From Halegenticoccus tardaugens (GTDB lineage: Archaea; Halobacteriota; Halobacteria; Halobacteriales; Haloferacaceae), in assembly GCF_004116405.1 (NCBI RefSeq), contig NZ_SDIC01000004.1:354079-418078 (forward strand): a DNA stretch of 64,000 nt, written 5' to 3'. A program made the translations under genes and the position numbers. Each line of letters begins with the position of its first letter. The stretch's first letter is position 1. Under the pieces are notes generated by a model. The model was given only the letters and a program-made list of their open reading frames with translations. It made no database searches and was not told the DNA's origin. Below, piece after piece: positions 1 through 9,309 of this stretch.

Positions 1-426
1 GACCGGCGGGAAGTGGACACCGAGGCGGAACTCTCCGTGACCTTCGCCGACCCGGACGAGGCGGTCCGCGAGCGCATCGCCGAACTGGGGCTCTCGGCGG
101 CCGCCATCGACGTCGACGAGACGGTCCGGGCGAGCAAGGTCGCCGACGCGAACGTCCGCGACGACGTGCGGACCCGGGTCGAGCGGCTCGTCGACGAGGA
201 ACCGGGCGCCTTCGCGCGCGCGCCACCGGCGAGAGACGGTCCGGAGGACGAGAGAGAGGCCGACGACGAGTCTGCTGACGAAGGCACCGCTGACGGGCCG
301 GGGGCCGACGAAGCGAGCGCGAGCGACGGCGCGGCAGCGCCCGACGCCGGTGCGGACGTCGACGCCGAGCGGCCTTCCGCTTCGGCGTCCGACGACGGCC
401 AGGTCTCGATGGAGGACTTCCTGTGA
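1..426 (+). CDS. mre11: DNA double-strand break repair protein Mre11, C-terminal end (partial)
   Basis: The reading frame is open from base 1 and holds only the C-terminal tail of the protein; the nuclease domain lies outside the window. Identity rests mainly on context. It overlaps rad50 by four bases (GTGA: the GTG start of rad50 shares bases with this TGA stop), the usual archaeal mre11-rad50 arrangement. The visible part has a short folded segment with '[17 protein letters not shown]', then about 60 residues of acidic, low-complexity linker, ending in 'VSMEDFL'. That short conserved end after an acidic linker is typical of haloarchaeal Mre11. Mre11 supplies the Mn-dependent nuclease of the MR complex. 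Confidence 0.8.
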   Translation, partial: DRREVDTEAELSVTFADPDEAVRERIAELGLSAAAIDVDETVRASKVADANVRDDVRTRVERLVDEEPGAFARAPPARDGPEDEREADDESADEGTADGPGADEASASDGAAAPDAGADVDAERPSASASDDGQVSMEDFL

Positions 427-3107
427 GATTCGACCGCATCCGGCTCGTGAACTTCAAACCGTACGAGGACACCGACCTCACCCTCCGCGACGGGGTGACG
501 GTCATCCACGGGTTGAACGGCAGCGGGAAGTCGTCGCTGCTCGAAGCGTGCTTTTTCGCCCTCTACGGGTCGAAATCGCTCGACGGAACGCTCGACGACG
601 CTATCACGAACGGCGAGGAGGACGCGGAGATCGACCTGTGGTTCACCCACGACGGCGACGAGTACCACATCGAGCGCCGACTCCGTCGGTCGGGCGACCG
701 CACGCTCACCGCGAAGTGCGTTCTCACGGGGCCGGAATCGACCGTCGACGGCGCGCGCGACGTGCGCCGGCGCGTGACGGACATGCTCAGGATGGACGCG
801 GAGGCGTTCGTCAACTGCGCGTACGTTCGACAGGGGGAGGTGAACAAGCTCATCAACGCGACGCCCTCCCAGCGGCAGGACATGATCGACGACCTCCTCC
901 AGCTCGGCAAGCTCGAAGCCTATCGGGAGCGCGCGGCGGACGCTCGACTCGGCGTGAACGACGTGCTCGCGGACAAGCGTGGCCGGCTCTCCGAACTCGA
1001 CTCCCAGATCGAAGCCAAGGAGGACCAGAACCTCCACGAGCGACTCAACGGCCTCGAATCCGAACTCGGAAGCGTCGTCGACGAGCTCGAACACTACGAG
1101 ACACAGCGGGAGAAGGCGGAACGAACCCGAGACGAGGCGAAACGGGTCCTCGACGGGTACGAAGAAAAGCGCGAGGATCTCGCCCGCCTCGCCGAGGAGA
1201 TCGAGGAGCTGGAGGAGAAGATCTCCGAGACGGAAGCCGAACGCGACGACCGTCGAGACGAGATCCGCGAGGCTCGCGAACGGATCGACGAGCGCGCCGA
1301 CGAGATCGACGGGTTGCTCGCGGACTCGTCGATCGAGCGCGCCGATCCGGACGCGATCGAGTCGCGACGCGCCGCGCTCGCGGAGCGCCGGACCGAACTC
1401 GACGAGCGGCTCTCGGACCTTCGAGCGAAGGTCACGATGCTCTCGAACCAGGCGGAGAAGCTGACCGAACGCGCCGACGAGTGCGACGCGCGCGCGGACG
1501 AAAAACGAGACAGAGCCGACGACCTGCGCACGGCCGTCGAGGCGGCGACGGACGAACTCGAACGGCGGGGCGAATCGCTCGCGGAACTCGACGCGGAACG
1601 CGCCGACCTCGAAGAACGCTTCGACGACGCGCCGATCGCGCCCGGCGAGGCCGCTGCGTACGAGTCGGAGCTCCGGGCCGAGCGCGCCGACCTTCGCGAC
1701 GAGGAGGCCGAGACGAGGGCCGACCTCGAAAGCGCCGCGACGCGCGTCGAAGAGGCCGAGGCGCTGCTCGACGAGGGGAAGTGTCCGGAGTGCGGCCAGC
1801 CGGTCGACGGATCCCCACACCTCGACGCGATCGACGCGGACAGAGAGCGCGTCGAGTCGCTCGAAGCGGAGCTGGAGGCCGTCCGCGAACGCCGATCGGC
1901 GCTCGAGGACGACGTCGACGAAGCGGCCGCGCTCGCGGAGGCGGAGCGGCGGATCGAGGAACTCCGCAGCAGCAGGGAGATGTTCGAAGAGCGGATCGAG
2001 GAGAAGACGCGCGAGATCGACGAAAAGCGCGATCTGATCGACGAGCTCGAATCCGACGCGGACGGGCTGGCGGCCGAGGCGGAAGAGAAACGCGACGTCG
2101 CGTCGGAGAAGACGTCCGAGGTCGACGACGTTCGCGACGCGATCGACGCGGTCGAAGCCGACCGGGAGGAGGTCGAAACGGCGCGCGACCGGCTCGACCG
2201 AATCGAGGCGCTTCGCTCCGAAATCGACGACGCGGAGGGGCGGATCGACCGGCTCCGCGAGCGGCGCGAGAGCCTCGCGGAACTCAACGACGAGCGTCGC
2301 GACCGGCTGGACGAAAAGCGTTCGAGGCGGACCGAACTCCGCGACGGCGTCGACGACGAGCGGATACGGCAGGCGCGAAAGCGGAAGGCGAAGGCCGAAG
2401 ACTACATCGAGCGGGTGGCGGACGAGCTCGACTCGCTCGCGGACCGTCGCGACGAGTTACAGAGCGCCGTCGGCGGCGTCGAACAGGACATCGCGCAGCT
2501 GGAGACGCTCCGCGAACAGCGCGACGCCCTCGTGGGACGCGTCGACGCGCTCTCGTCGCTCCACGAGGAGACGGAGGCCCTCGAACGGATGTACGGTGAC
2601 CTCCGGTCGGAGCTCCGCCGTCGAAACGTGGAGAGCCTCGAACGGATGCTGAACGAGACGTTCGACCTCGTCTACGGCAACGACGCGTACTCCCGGATCC
2701 GGCTCGACGGGGAGTACGAACTCACCGTGTTCCAGAAGGACGGAACCGCGCTCGAACCCGAGCAGCTCTCGGGCGGCGAGCGGGCGCTCTTCAACCTCAG
2801 TCTGCGCTGTGCCATCTACCGGTTGCTCGCCGAGGGGATCGACGGGGCCGCCCCCATGCCGCCGCTCATCCTCGACGAGCCGACGGTGTTTCTGGATTCG
2901 GGGCACGTCTCCCGACTCGTCGACCTCGTCTCGGAGATGCGCGCGCTCGGCGTCCGTCAGATCGTCATCGTCAGCCACGACGACGAACTCGTCGGCGCGG
3001 CGGACGACCTCGTCACCGTCGAGAAGAACTCGACGACGAACCGCTCGGCCGTCAGGCGCGAGGAGGCGGCGCTCGTCGCCGAGCTCGAATCCCCGGCGGA
3101 CGACTGA
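423..3107 (+). CDS. rad50: DNA double-strand break repair ATPase Rad50
   Basis: SMC-like ATPase partner of Mre11 in DNA-end processing and tethering. The 894-residue protein has the classic order: N-terminal Walker A 'GLNGSGKSS' near residue 32, a long antiparallel coiled coil of Glu/Arg/Asp heptads, the zinc hook 'CPECGQ' near residue 454 at the coil apex, the returning coil, then the signature 'LSGGERALF' and Walker B '[11 protein letters not shown]' with a D-loop. All catalytic motifs are present. The GTG start is chosen because it overlaps the mre11 stop, indicating translational coupling, and because '[14 protein letters not shown]' matches the expected Rad50 N-terminus. Confidence 0.97.
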   Translation: MRFDRIRLVNFKPYEDTDLTLRDGVTVIHGLNGSGKSSLLEACFFALYGSKSLDGTLDDAITNGEEDAEIDLWFTHDGDEYHIERRLRRSGDRTLTAKCVLTGPESTVDGARDVRRRVTDMLRMDAEAFVNCAYVRQGEVNKLINATPSQRQDMIDDLLQLGKLEAYRERAADARLGVNDVLADKRGRLSELDSQIEAKEDQNLHERLNGLESELGSVVDELEHYETQREKAERTRDEAKRVLDGYEEKREDLARLAEEIEELEEKISETEAERDDRRDEIREARERIDERADEIDGLLADSSIERADPDAIESRRAALAERRTELDERLSDLRAKVTMLSNQAEKLTERADECDARADEKRDRADDLRTAVEAATDELERRGESLAELDAERADLEERFDDAPIAPGEAAAYESELRAERADLRDEEAETRADLESAATRVEEAEALLDEGKCPECGQPVDGSPHLDAIDADRERVESLEAELEAVRERRSALEDDVDEAAALAEAERRIEELRSSREMFEERIEEKTREIDEKRDLIDELESDADGLAAEAEEKRDVASEKTSEVDDVRDAIDAVEADREEVETARDRLDRIEALRSEIDDAEGRIDRLRERRESLAELNDERRDRLDEKRSRRTELRDGVDDERIRQARKRKAKAEDYIERVADELDSLADRRDELQSAVGGVEQDIAQLETLREQRDALVGRVDALSSLHEETEALERMYGDLRSELRRRNVESLERMLNETFDLVYGNDAYSRIRLDGEYELTVFQKDGTALEPEQLSGGERALFNLSLRCAIYRLLAEGIDGAAPMPPLILDEPTVFLDSGHVSRLVDLVSEMRALGVRQIVIVSHDDELVGAADDLVTVEKNSTTNRSAVRREEAALVAELESPADD

Positions 3108-3110
3108 CGC

Positions 3111-3533
3111 TCACCCCCTGAGCGATCCGATCGCCTCGCTCGCGAGATCGGTCGCCTCGTACCCGCGTTCGCCGTAGACGCGAGCCTCCTCGACGAGTCC
3201 GGCGGCGCGGAACTCCGCGAGCAGGCCGTAGAGGTCGCTCTCGCAGAGGTCGTACGCGTCGAGCAGCTCGACCGCGGGGAGCGGTCCCCGATCGACGAGT
3301 TCGACGAGGAGGCCGAGCGCGCGGTCGGTCGGAACCGCGGTGAGCACGCGTCGGACCGGCGCGGGGACGCCGGCGGCGGCGGCGACGAGCGGCGACTCCC
3401 CGTCGACCGGGTCGAGGTCGTCGTTTCTCACGTACCGCTCCTCGCCCGTTCCGGGGTCGCGCACGAGACTCGACGAGCCGGACCGCTTGAGGAGGAGGTA
3501 CCGCTTTCCGGACGAATCTCGGACCGTCTGCAT
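3111..3533 (-). CDS. Haloarchaeal conserved protein with C-terminal winged-helix-like region (DUF7346-type)
   Basis: A 140-residue soluble protein, convergent with rad50 (3 bp between stops). The N-terminal 35 residues form a beta-rich module ('SGKRYLLLKRSGSSSLVRDPGTGEE'). The C-terminal half reads like a winged helix: 'ALGLLVELVDRGPLPAVELLDAYDL' followed by 'DLYGLLAEFRAAGLVEEARVYGERGYEAT'. Genes of this type often sit beside rad50 in haloarchaea; I recall the family as DUF7346 but could not check. A DNA-binding role is only inferred from the predicted HTH. Confidence 0.75.
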   Translation of the reverse strand: MQTVRDSSGKRYLLLKRSGSSSLVRDPGTGEERYVRNDDLDPVDGESPLVAAAAGVPAPVRRVLTAVPTDRALGLLVELVDRGPLPAVELLDAYDLCESDLYGLLAEFRAAGLVEEARVYGERGYEATDLASEAIGSLRG

Positions 3534-3558
3534 ACGCGGAGGCTGGCGGCGCGCGCGG

Positions 3559-4023
3559 TTAGGCGTTCCGCCCGCTTTCGCTCGTCCGCCGACGGCGATC
3601 GTCGGTCGGGCGCTCCTCGTCGTCCGCGCCCTCCGTCTCGCTCGATTCCCGCTCGTCGTCTTCGCTCTCGCCGCTGCGGCTCCGTCTGAACTCGTGGTAG
3701 ACCTGTGCCGTTCGGAGCAGCGCGAGGAGCCCCCCGCCGGTCAGCGCGAGCCCGAGCGTCCACTGGCCGCGGAAGTAGATGAGAAGCGCCCCGAGGCTGA
3801 GCCCGAACAGCCCCACGTTGACGAAGAAGACGCTGGCCCAGAACGCCCCGGAGACGTCGCTCGCGGCGTCGGCGCGCGGCCGGCTCGGTTGGCGCGGTTC
3901 GGGCGCCCTCGGGACGCTCGGCAGCTCGCGTTCGGGGTCGCCCCACCTGGCTTCGGGGTTCGGTTCGTCCGGCTCGTCGGGCCACGGATCGTCCGACTCG
4001 TCGGACGGCGGATCGGCGGACAC
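3559..4023 (-). CDS. Small haloarchaeal membrane protein (DUF7322-type)
   Basis: 154 residues. The first ~60 are acidic and proline-rich and probably disordered (WPDEPDEPNPEARWGD). Two hydrophobic segments follow ('FWASVFFVNVGLFGLSLGAL' and 'WTLGLALTGGGLLALLRTA'), then a charged Arg/Glu/Ser-rich tail. The two-helix hairpin with cytosolic tails fits a family recalled as DUF7322, normally found next to the rad50-linked DUF7346 gene as here. The function is unknown. It lies 25 bp upstream of the preceding minus-strand gene, so they may be co-transcribed. Confidence 0.75.
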   Translation of the reverse strand: MSADPPSDESDDPWPDEPDEPNPEARWGDPERELPSVPRAPEPRQPSRPRADAASDVSGAFWASVFFVNVGLFGLSLGALLIYFRGQWTLGLALTGGGLLALLRTAQVYHEFRRSRSGESEDDERESSETEGADDEERPTDDRRRRTSESGRNA

Positions 4024-4063
4024 GACCGGATCGTCGGTCGGCAGCGAAGAAAAACGTTCGACT

Positions 4064-4252
4064 TCAGGCGTGCTCTTTCAGCCGGATCGCTCGCGCCGCC
4101 TGCACCCACGCGAGCGGGTTCTCCGCGTCGTAAAACACGACGCCGGAATCCGTTTCGTACGACTCTATCGTCCCGACGTCGGGGTCTTCACCCTGCGACG
4201 CCGATTCGGTGTCCATCTCGTCCCACCGTTCGTCGCTGGCGTCGTTGACCAT
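4064..4252 (-). CDS. 62-residue haloarchaeal protein (DUF7331-type)
   Basis: A small acidic protein. Its C-terminal half, 'IESYETDSGVVFYDAENP' then 'LAWVQAARAIRLKEHA', looks like a compact conserved domain recalled as DUF7331. The ATG at 4252 is chosen because a TATA-like box lies 25-37 nt upstream, consistent with a leaderless mRNA; an internal Met at codon 13 is the alternative. It sits between the membrane gene and the HTH_10 regulator on the same strand. The function is unknown. Confidence 0.75.
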   Translation of the reverse strand: MVNDASDERWDEMDTESASQGEDPDVGTIESYETDSGVVFYDAENPLAWVQAARAIRLKEHA

Positions 4253-4275
4253 TGCATGACATGGTATCGCATGAC

Positions 4276-4289
4276 ACAATATATGTTTT
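4276..4289 (-). promoter_or_regulatory. TATA-type promoter for the 62-residue gene
   Basis: On the minus strand the AT-rich box AAAACATATATTGT ends about 24 nt before the ATG at 4252. Between box and start the heptamer GTCATGC occurs twice, which could be an operator or chance. Confidence 0.55.
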
Positions 4290-4314
4290 GTGGATTCCCT
4301 CACCGAATGAATGC

Positions 4315-4989
4315 TCAGATGAGGTCGTCGTCCGGGCCCGGGCCGACGAGCAGCGTGTTCTTGACGAGTCCCCCGTGTCCTCGACGGAGTCGCTCCGAGA
4401 GCGCCTGGTGGGAGATTTCGAGTTCTTCGGCGACGTCGCTCAGCGTCGCCTCCCGCGGAATGTCGTAGTAGCCCGATTCCGCGGCCGTCACGAGCGACTC
4501 GTGCTGTTCGCTCGTCAGACCGTACTGGCCGTGATTGCGGTCGTCGAGGTCGTAGATGCTCGCAACCTGTAGCGAAAACCCCTCGCGCTCGCAGAAGTCG
4601 TACGTCGAAGAGAGGGACGCGCGATCGGGAAACAGCACGCGGAGGTGCCAGCGGTCGTCCCGTCCGACGGCGGTGAGGACCGTCGCGTCCTCGTCGAGGA
4701 GGATGTGCGCGACGACGCGGACGTCGCTCACCCAGTTCATCTGGTACAGCCACTCGTCGTCCAGGTCCGCGAGGAGCTGGACGTTCTCGACGCTCGGGTC
4801 GGCGTCGAGCGCGGCGTCGACCGCCTCGCGATCGGCCCCGTCGGCGGTCAGCCAGACGAACGGGAAGACCCGGTCCCGTTCGAACGCGACGACGCGCTCG
4901 ACCTCTGCTTCGGCGCTTTCCACCCGGTCGAAGGTTTCGACGAGCGCGAATTCGTCGGCCGGAAGCCCCAACTCGGCTATTGTGCTCAT
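4315..4989 (-). CDS. HTH_10 (bacterioopsin-activator-like) transcriptional regulator
   Basis: 224-residue regulator. The C-terminal ~55 residues hold the HTH_10 domain ('REATLSDVAEELEISHQALSERLRRGH', then 'LVKNTLL'), typical of haloarchaeal Bat/DmsR-like regulators. The N-terminal ~150 residues match the usual BAT-type input region ('WLYQMNWVSDVRVVAHILLD'). The start at 4989 gives MSTIAELGLP, and a TATA-like AGTTTATG lies about 25-33 nt upstream on the minus strand. The much longer open frame through polB is only an antisense shadow. It is transcribed divergently from polB, but target genes cannot be inferred. Confidence 0.88.
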   Translation of the reverse strand: MSTIAELGLPADEFALVETFDRVESAEAEVERVVAFERDRVFPFVWLTADGADREAVDAALDADPSVENVQLLADLDDEWLYQMNWVSDVRVVAHILLDEDATVLTAVGRDDRWHLRVLFPDRASLSSTYDFCEREGFSLQVASIYDLDDRNHGQYGLTSEQHESLVTAAESGYYDIPREATLSDVAEELEISHQALSERLRRGHGGLVKNTLLVGPGPDDDLI

Positions 4990-5060
4990 CCGATCCGAGA
5001 GAGTACCGCGACCGGCATAAACTCCCGGACACGTCGGTCGGTGCGGCGACACCGCGGGGG

Positions 5061-5069
5061 TTTTTATCC
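5061..5069 (+). promoter_or_regulatory. TATA box of polB
   Basis: TTTTTATCC sits 23-31 nt before the ATG at 5092, consistent with a leaderless polB transcript. The same box precedes the Hel308-like helicase gene. Confidence 0.65.
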
Positions 5070-5091
5070 GCCGGAGCAAAGCACCGACACG

Positions 5092-8000
5092 ATGAAACAG
5101 AGCGGGTTCGACGACTTCGCGGTCGGGGGCGGTGACGCCGACCGCCCGACGGAGGAGGCCGCCGCCGTCGCGGGCAACGGCGGCGGGGCGACCGCGGAGG
5201 TCATCGACGCCTCCGAACTGCGGTTCCCGGAGGCGGACGGAACGGTCGACGTCGCCGTGGCGCAGGTCGATTACACCATCGAAGGACAGGGTTCCGACGA
5301 GTACCCCGTCATCCACGTCTTCGGCCGCACGTCGGACAACGAGCCGGTTCACGTCCGCGTCCTCGGCTTTCGGCCGTACTTTTACGCGCCGACGGACGGG
5401 CTCACCGACGAGGCGCTCGACCGCGACTCGATCACCGGCACCGAGGACGGCTACCGGAGCATCCGGGGCGAGAGCCTCACCAAGATCTACGGTCGAACGC
5501 CGCGCGACGTGGGGAGGATGCGGGACGACTTCGACCACTACGAGGCGGACATCCTCTTTCCCAACCGGTTCCTCATCGACAAGGACATCGGCGGCGGCGT
5601 CCGCGTGCCCGACCGCCGGCTGGACGACGGCACGATTCAGGTGCCGCACACCGAGGTCGAATCGGTCGAGGCCGACGCCGACCTCCGCGTGAACACGTTC
5701 GACATCGAGGTCGACGACCGGTCGGGCTTCCCCGAGGACGGCGAGGAACCGATCGTCTGTCTGACGAGCCACGACTCGTACCGGGACGAGTACGTCGCGT
5801 GGCTCTACGAGGCCCCCGACGGGACCGGCGAGATTCCCGACGCGCTCGACGGGTACGACCCCTACCGGGACGGAACCGACGTCGACGTTCGCTCGTTCGA
5901 GACGGAGGACGCCATGCTCGACGCCTTCATCGCGTACATCGAGAAGACGGATCCGGACGTCCTCACGGGCTGGAACTTCGAGGACTTCGACGCGCCGTAC
6001 TTCCTCGATCGGCTGGAGGTCCTCAACCCGCGGAGCGAGCACGATCTCAGCGCCGGCCGCCTCTCTCGCGTGAACGAGGTCTGGCGAAGCGGCTGGGGCG
6101 GCCCCGACATCAAGGGGCGGGTCGTGTTCGACCTGCTGTACGCCTACCGGCGGACGCAGTTCTCGGAGCTGGAGTCGTACCGGCTGGACGCCGTGGGCGA
6201 ACTCGAACTCGACGTGGGCAAGGAGCGCTACTCGGGCGACATCGGCGACCTCTGGGAGGAGAACCCGACGCGGCTGCTGGAGTACAACGTGCGCGACGTG
6301 GAGCTCTGCGTGGAGATCGACCGCAAACAGGAGGTGATCCCCTTCTGGGACGAGGTGCGGACGTTCGTCGGCTGCCTCCTCGAAGACGCGCCGACCCCCG
6401 GCGACGCGGTGGACATCTACGTGCTCCACAAGGTCCACGGGAACTACGCGCTCCCGTCGAAGGGGCAGGCCGACGCCGAGGAGTACGAGGGCGGCGCGGT
6501 GTTCGATCCGATCACGGGCGTCAAGGAGAACGTCACCGTGCTCGACCTGAAATCGCTGTACCCGATGTGCATGGTGACGATCAACGCCAGCCCCGAGACG
6601 AAGGTCGGCCCCGATTACGACGGCGAGACGTACCTCGCGCCGAACGGCACCGAGTTCCGAAAGGAACCGGACGGCATCATCCGGGCGATGGTCGACGAGC
6701 TGCTCACCGAGCGCGAGAACAAGAAGAACCGCCGGGACGAACACGCCCCCGACGCCGACGCGTACAAGATCTACGATCGACAGCAGGCCGCCGTGAAGGT
6801 GATCATGAACTCGCTGTACGGGGTGCTAGGCTGGGATCGCTTCCGCCTCTACGACAAGGAGATGGGCGCGGCCGTGACGGCGACGGGGCGCGAGGTCATC
6901 GCGTTCACGCAGACCGCCGCAAACGAGATCGACTACGAGGTCGCCTACGGCGACAGTGTGACCGGCGACCGCCCCGTGGTCGTACGTGACCCGACCGGCA
7001 GGGTTCGGCTCCTCCCGATCGAGGAGCTCTTCGAGCAGGGCCGACCGGAGGCGACTTCGGAAGTGCTCATCACCGCGGACGGCGGTCCGGTCGCCGCGAC
7101 GACTCTCGGGAAGGAGCGTCGAGCGGTCGACGGATGGGAAGCGCTCTCCGTGAACGAGAACGGCGAGTCAGAGTGGCAACCGATCAAGCAGGCGATCAGG
7201 CACGAAACGGACAAACCGATCGTCACACTTCAGCACATGTTCGGAGAGTCGACGACGACTCGCGACCATTCGTACGTCGTCGACGTGGACGGCGAACTGA
7301 CGGAAGCCAGTCCGGACGACGTGGACGAACCGCGTCGGGTCGACGGACTCCCGGACGTCGACGCGGTCGAGACGATCGACGTGTACGAGATCCTCAGCGG
7401 GTACGAACGCGAATACGAGGACGGGCGGAGCGTCGGTAGTGCTCACTCCCGAACGAAGGTAAAACGCGTCCGCGCCGACGACGAATACGTCTGGTTCGGA
7501 CACGAACACCACCGTGATCAACCGAAGACCGTCCGCGTCCAGCGCTACATCGATGTCGACAGCGAGGACGGGTACGCGCTCGTCAGACTCCTCGCGGCGT
7601 ACGTTGCCGAAGGAAGCTCTTCGACGGCCGAAACGACGGAGAGTCGCTACGGCGCGAGCATCGCGGAGTCGCGGCGGGAGTGGCTCGAACAACTCCGGCG
7701 TGACTACTACCGACTGTTCGACAATACGACCGCAAGCATCGTCGAGAGTGACGTGCGCGACGAACGTCGTCTGCCGTCCGAACCCGGCTCCGACGGAACG
7801 GTGCTGAGGTACGACGATCGGACGCTCAAGCTCCAGATGATGAACGAACTCGCGGCGGTGTTCTTCCGGGAGTTTGCGGGGCAAACGTGCCGAGGAAAGC
7901 GCGTTCCGTCGTTCGTCTTTCACCTCCCCGACGAACTCCAGACGCTGTTCATCCGGACCGCGGTCGAGGGTGACGGATCGAGAACGTTCCCGCGATACTC

Positions 8001-9096
8001 CGACGCGTACGCCGAGCGAAACTTCGACTTCGAGACGGTGAGCCGAGAACTCGCTGCCGGGCTGTCGATGTTGCTCACCCAGCGCGGGCAGAAACACTCG
8101 CTGAAATACCGAGCTTCGAAGGGCTCGTACACGATTCGCACCTGCGATTACTACCGCGAGGGTCGCGACCCGGCTCTCACCGAAGTCGAGTACGACGGCT
8201 ACGTGTACGACCTCAGCGTCGAAAAGAACGAGAACTTCGTCGACGGCGTCGGCGGGATCGTTCTCCACAACACCGACAGCGTCATGCTCGAACTCGGCCC
8301 CGACGTGACGAAGGAGGACGCCATCGAGCAGTCCTTCGAAATCGAGTCGCACATCAACGCCTCCTACGACGAGTTCGCGCGCGAGGAGCTCGGCGCGGCG
8401 GAGCACCGCTTCGAGATCGAGTTCGAGAAACTGTACCGTCGGTTCTTCCAGGCGGGCCGCAAGAAGCGCTACGCCGGCCACATCGTCTGGAAGGAGGGGC
8501 AGGACGTCGACGACATCGACATCACGGGCTTCGAGTACAAACGCTCCGACATCGCCCCGATCACGAAGCGGGTGCAAAAGCGGGTCATCGAGATGATCGT
8601 CACCGGGGAGGATCTCGAGGAGGTCAAACGCTACGTCCACGAGGTCATCACCGACTTCCAGGCGGGGAACGTGGACTTCGACGACGTCGGCATCCCCGGC
8701 GGGATCGGCAAGCGCCTCGACGGCTACGACACCGACACCGCGCAGGTGCGGGGTGCGAAGTACGCCAACCTCCTCCTCGGGACCAACTTCCAGCGCGGCA
8801 GCAAGCCGAAACGGCTGTACCTGAAGAAGGTCCACCCGTCGTTCTTCCGGCGGATGGAGGACGAGCGAGGGTTCGATCCGCAGCGCGATCCCCTGTACGC
8901 GGAGTTCAAGCGCGACCCCGACGTCATCTGCTTCGAGTACGCCGATCAGGTGCCGGACGAGTTCGAAGTCGACTGGGAGAAGATGCTCGACAAGACGCTG
9001 AAAGGCCCCATCGCGCGGGTCATCGAAGCGCTCGACATCTCCTGGGACGAAGTGAAGAGCGGACAGCAACAGACCGGCCTCGGCAGCTTCCTCTGA
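5092..9096 (+). CDS. polB: Family B DNA-directed DNA polymerase, intein-containing precursor
   Basis: Replicative B-family polymerase, 1334 residues as translated and about 895 after removal of a 439-residue intein. The exonuclease I motif 'FDIEVDD' is near residue 203 and polymerase motif A 'DLKSLYP' near 484. Motif B 'KVIMNSLYG' is near 566. Motif C is split: YGD (619-621), then the intein (622-1060), then TDS (1061-1063). Downstream, 'GRKKRYAG' and 'ITGFEYKRSD' belong to the thumb region. The ATG at 5092 is chosen from the TATA box 23-31 nt upstream and the haloarchaeal N-terminus 'MKQSGFDDFA'; upstream in-frame ATGs lie in the divergent regulator gene. Exteins and intein are in one unbroken frame. 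Confidence 0.96.
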   Translation: MKQSGFDDFAVGGGDADRPTEEAAAVAGNGGGATAEVIDASELRFPEADGTVDVAVAQVDYTIEGQGSDEYPVIHVFGRTSDNEPVHVRVLGFRPYFYAPTDGLTDEALDRDSITGTEDGYRSIRGESLTKIYGRTPRDVGRMRDDFDHYEADILFPNRFLIDKDIGGGVRVPDRRLDDGTIQVPHTEVESVEADADLRVNTFDIEVDDRSGFPEDGEEPIVCLTSHDSYRDEYVAWLYEAPDGTGEIPDALDGYDPYRDGTDVDVRSFETEDAMLDAFIAYIEKTDPDVLTGWNFEDFDAPYFLDRLEVLNPRSEHDLSAGRLSRVNEVWRSGWGGPDIKGRVVFDLLYAYRRTQFSELESYRLDAVGELELDVGKERYSGDIGDLWEENPTRLLEYNVRDVELCVEIDRKQEVIPFWDEVRTFVGCLLEDAPTPGDAVDIYVLHKVHGNYALPSKGQADAEEYEGGAVFDPITGVKENVTVLDLKSLYPMCMVTINASPETKVGPDYDGETYLAPNGTEFRKEPDGIIRAMVDELLTERENKKNRRDEHAPDADAYKIYDRQQAAVKVIMNSLYGVLGWDRFRLYDKEMGAAVTATGREVIAFTQTAANEIDYEVAYGDSVTGDRPVVVRDPTGRVRLLPIEELFEQGRPEATSEVLITADGGPVAATTLGKERRAVDGWEALSVNENGESEWQPIKQAIRHETDKPIVTLQHMFGESTTTRDHSYVVDVDGELTEASPDDVDEPRRVDGLPDVDAVETIDVYEILSGYEREYEDGRSVGSAHSRTKVKRVRADDEYVWFGHEHHRDQPKTVRVQRYIDVDSEDGYALVRLLAAYVAEGSSSTAETTESRYGASIAESRREWLEQLRRDYYRLFDNTTASIVESDVRDERRLPSEPGSDGTVLRYDDRTLKLQMMNELAAVFFREFAGQTCRGKRVPSFVFHLPDELQTLFIRTAVEGDGSRTFPRYSDAYAERNFDFETVSRELAAGLSMLLTQRGQKHSLKYRASKGSYTIRTCDYYREGRDPALTEVEYDGYVYDLSVEKNENFVDGVGGIVLHNTDSVMLELGPDVTKEDAIEQSFEIESHINASYDEFAREELGAAEHRFEIEFEKLYRRFFQAGRKKRYAGHIVWKEGQDVDDIDITGFEYKRSDIAPITKRVQKRVIEMIVTGEDLEEVKRYVHEVITDFQAGNVDFDDVGIPGGIGKRLDGYDTDTAQVRGAKYANLLLGTNFQRGSKPKRLYLKKVHPSFFRRMEDERGFDPQRDPLYAEFKRDPDVICFEYADQVPDEFEVDWEKMLDKTLKGPIARVIEALDISWDEVKSGQQQTGLGSFL
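6955..8271 (+). mobile_element. Full-length LAGLIDADG-type intein in PolB motif C
   Basis: 439-residue in-frame insertion between YGD and TDS of the catalytic motif, the site usually called pol-c. Splicing blocks are intact. It starts with Ser1 (SVTGDRPVVV) and has a TxxH-like block B 'TTTRDHSYVV' about 100 residues in. Block F is 'YVYDLSVEKNENFVDG', block G is GIVLHN (penultimate His, terminal Asn), and the +1 residue is Thr. A homing-endonuclease domain sits in the middle. Its two dodecapeptide-like motifs are 'LLAAYVAEG' (near residue 208) and 'TAVEGDGS' (near 333); the second keeps the acidic residue, the first has Glu where Asp or Glu is usual. Splicing is likely functional because it interrupts an essential site; nuclease activity is plausible. 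Confidence 0.93.
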
Positions 9097-9309
9097 GCTG
9101 CCACACCGGGTCTCGAACCGGGGACCGCTCGAATCGTCCGCCGACCGCCGACCGTCGATCACCGACCACCGACCGTCGATCGACGTTCGTCCGCGATCGA
9201 TTGCACAAACGGAAAATAAATTTTCTCAGGGCGGAAATCGTAGGGGGTAAATGCGTAAGCATTATGGAGCGGACTCGCCACCGTTCGAGTACGAGGCAAC
9301 CAACCAACC
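9097..9309. other. Intergenic region upstream of the suf operon
   Basis: The first part carries a short repetition of CCGACCGTCGATC-like words (9143-9186). The second half is unusually AT-rich (about 9200-9265), with AAAATAAATTTT and a small AATGC/GCATT hairpin. It probably holds the suf promoter and a leader of several tens of bases. No gene is seen. Confidence 0.5.

Noticed and set aside
4990..6744. Long open frame on the minus strand through polB that joins the HTH_10 regulator
   Set aside because: It is an antisense shadow caused by GC-rich codons; only the last 224 residues (from 4989) resemble a protein family and have a promoter-like box before the start.
7168..9162. 664-codon minus-strand frame opposite the intein and polB
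   Set aside because: It mirrors polB codon periodicity and gives no recognisable domain; typical of GC-rich haloarchaeal antisense frames.
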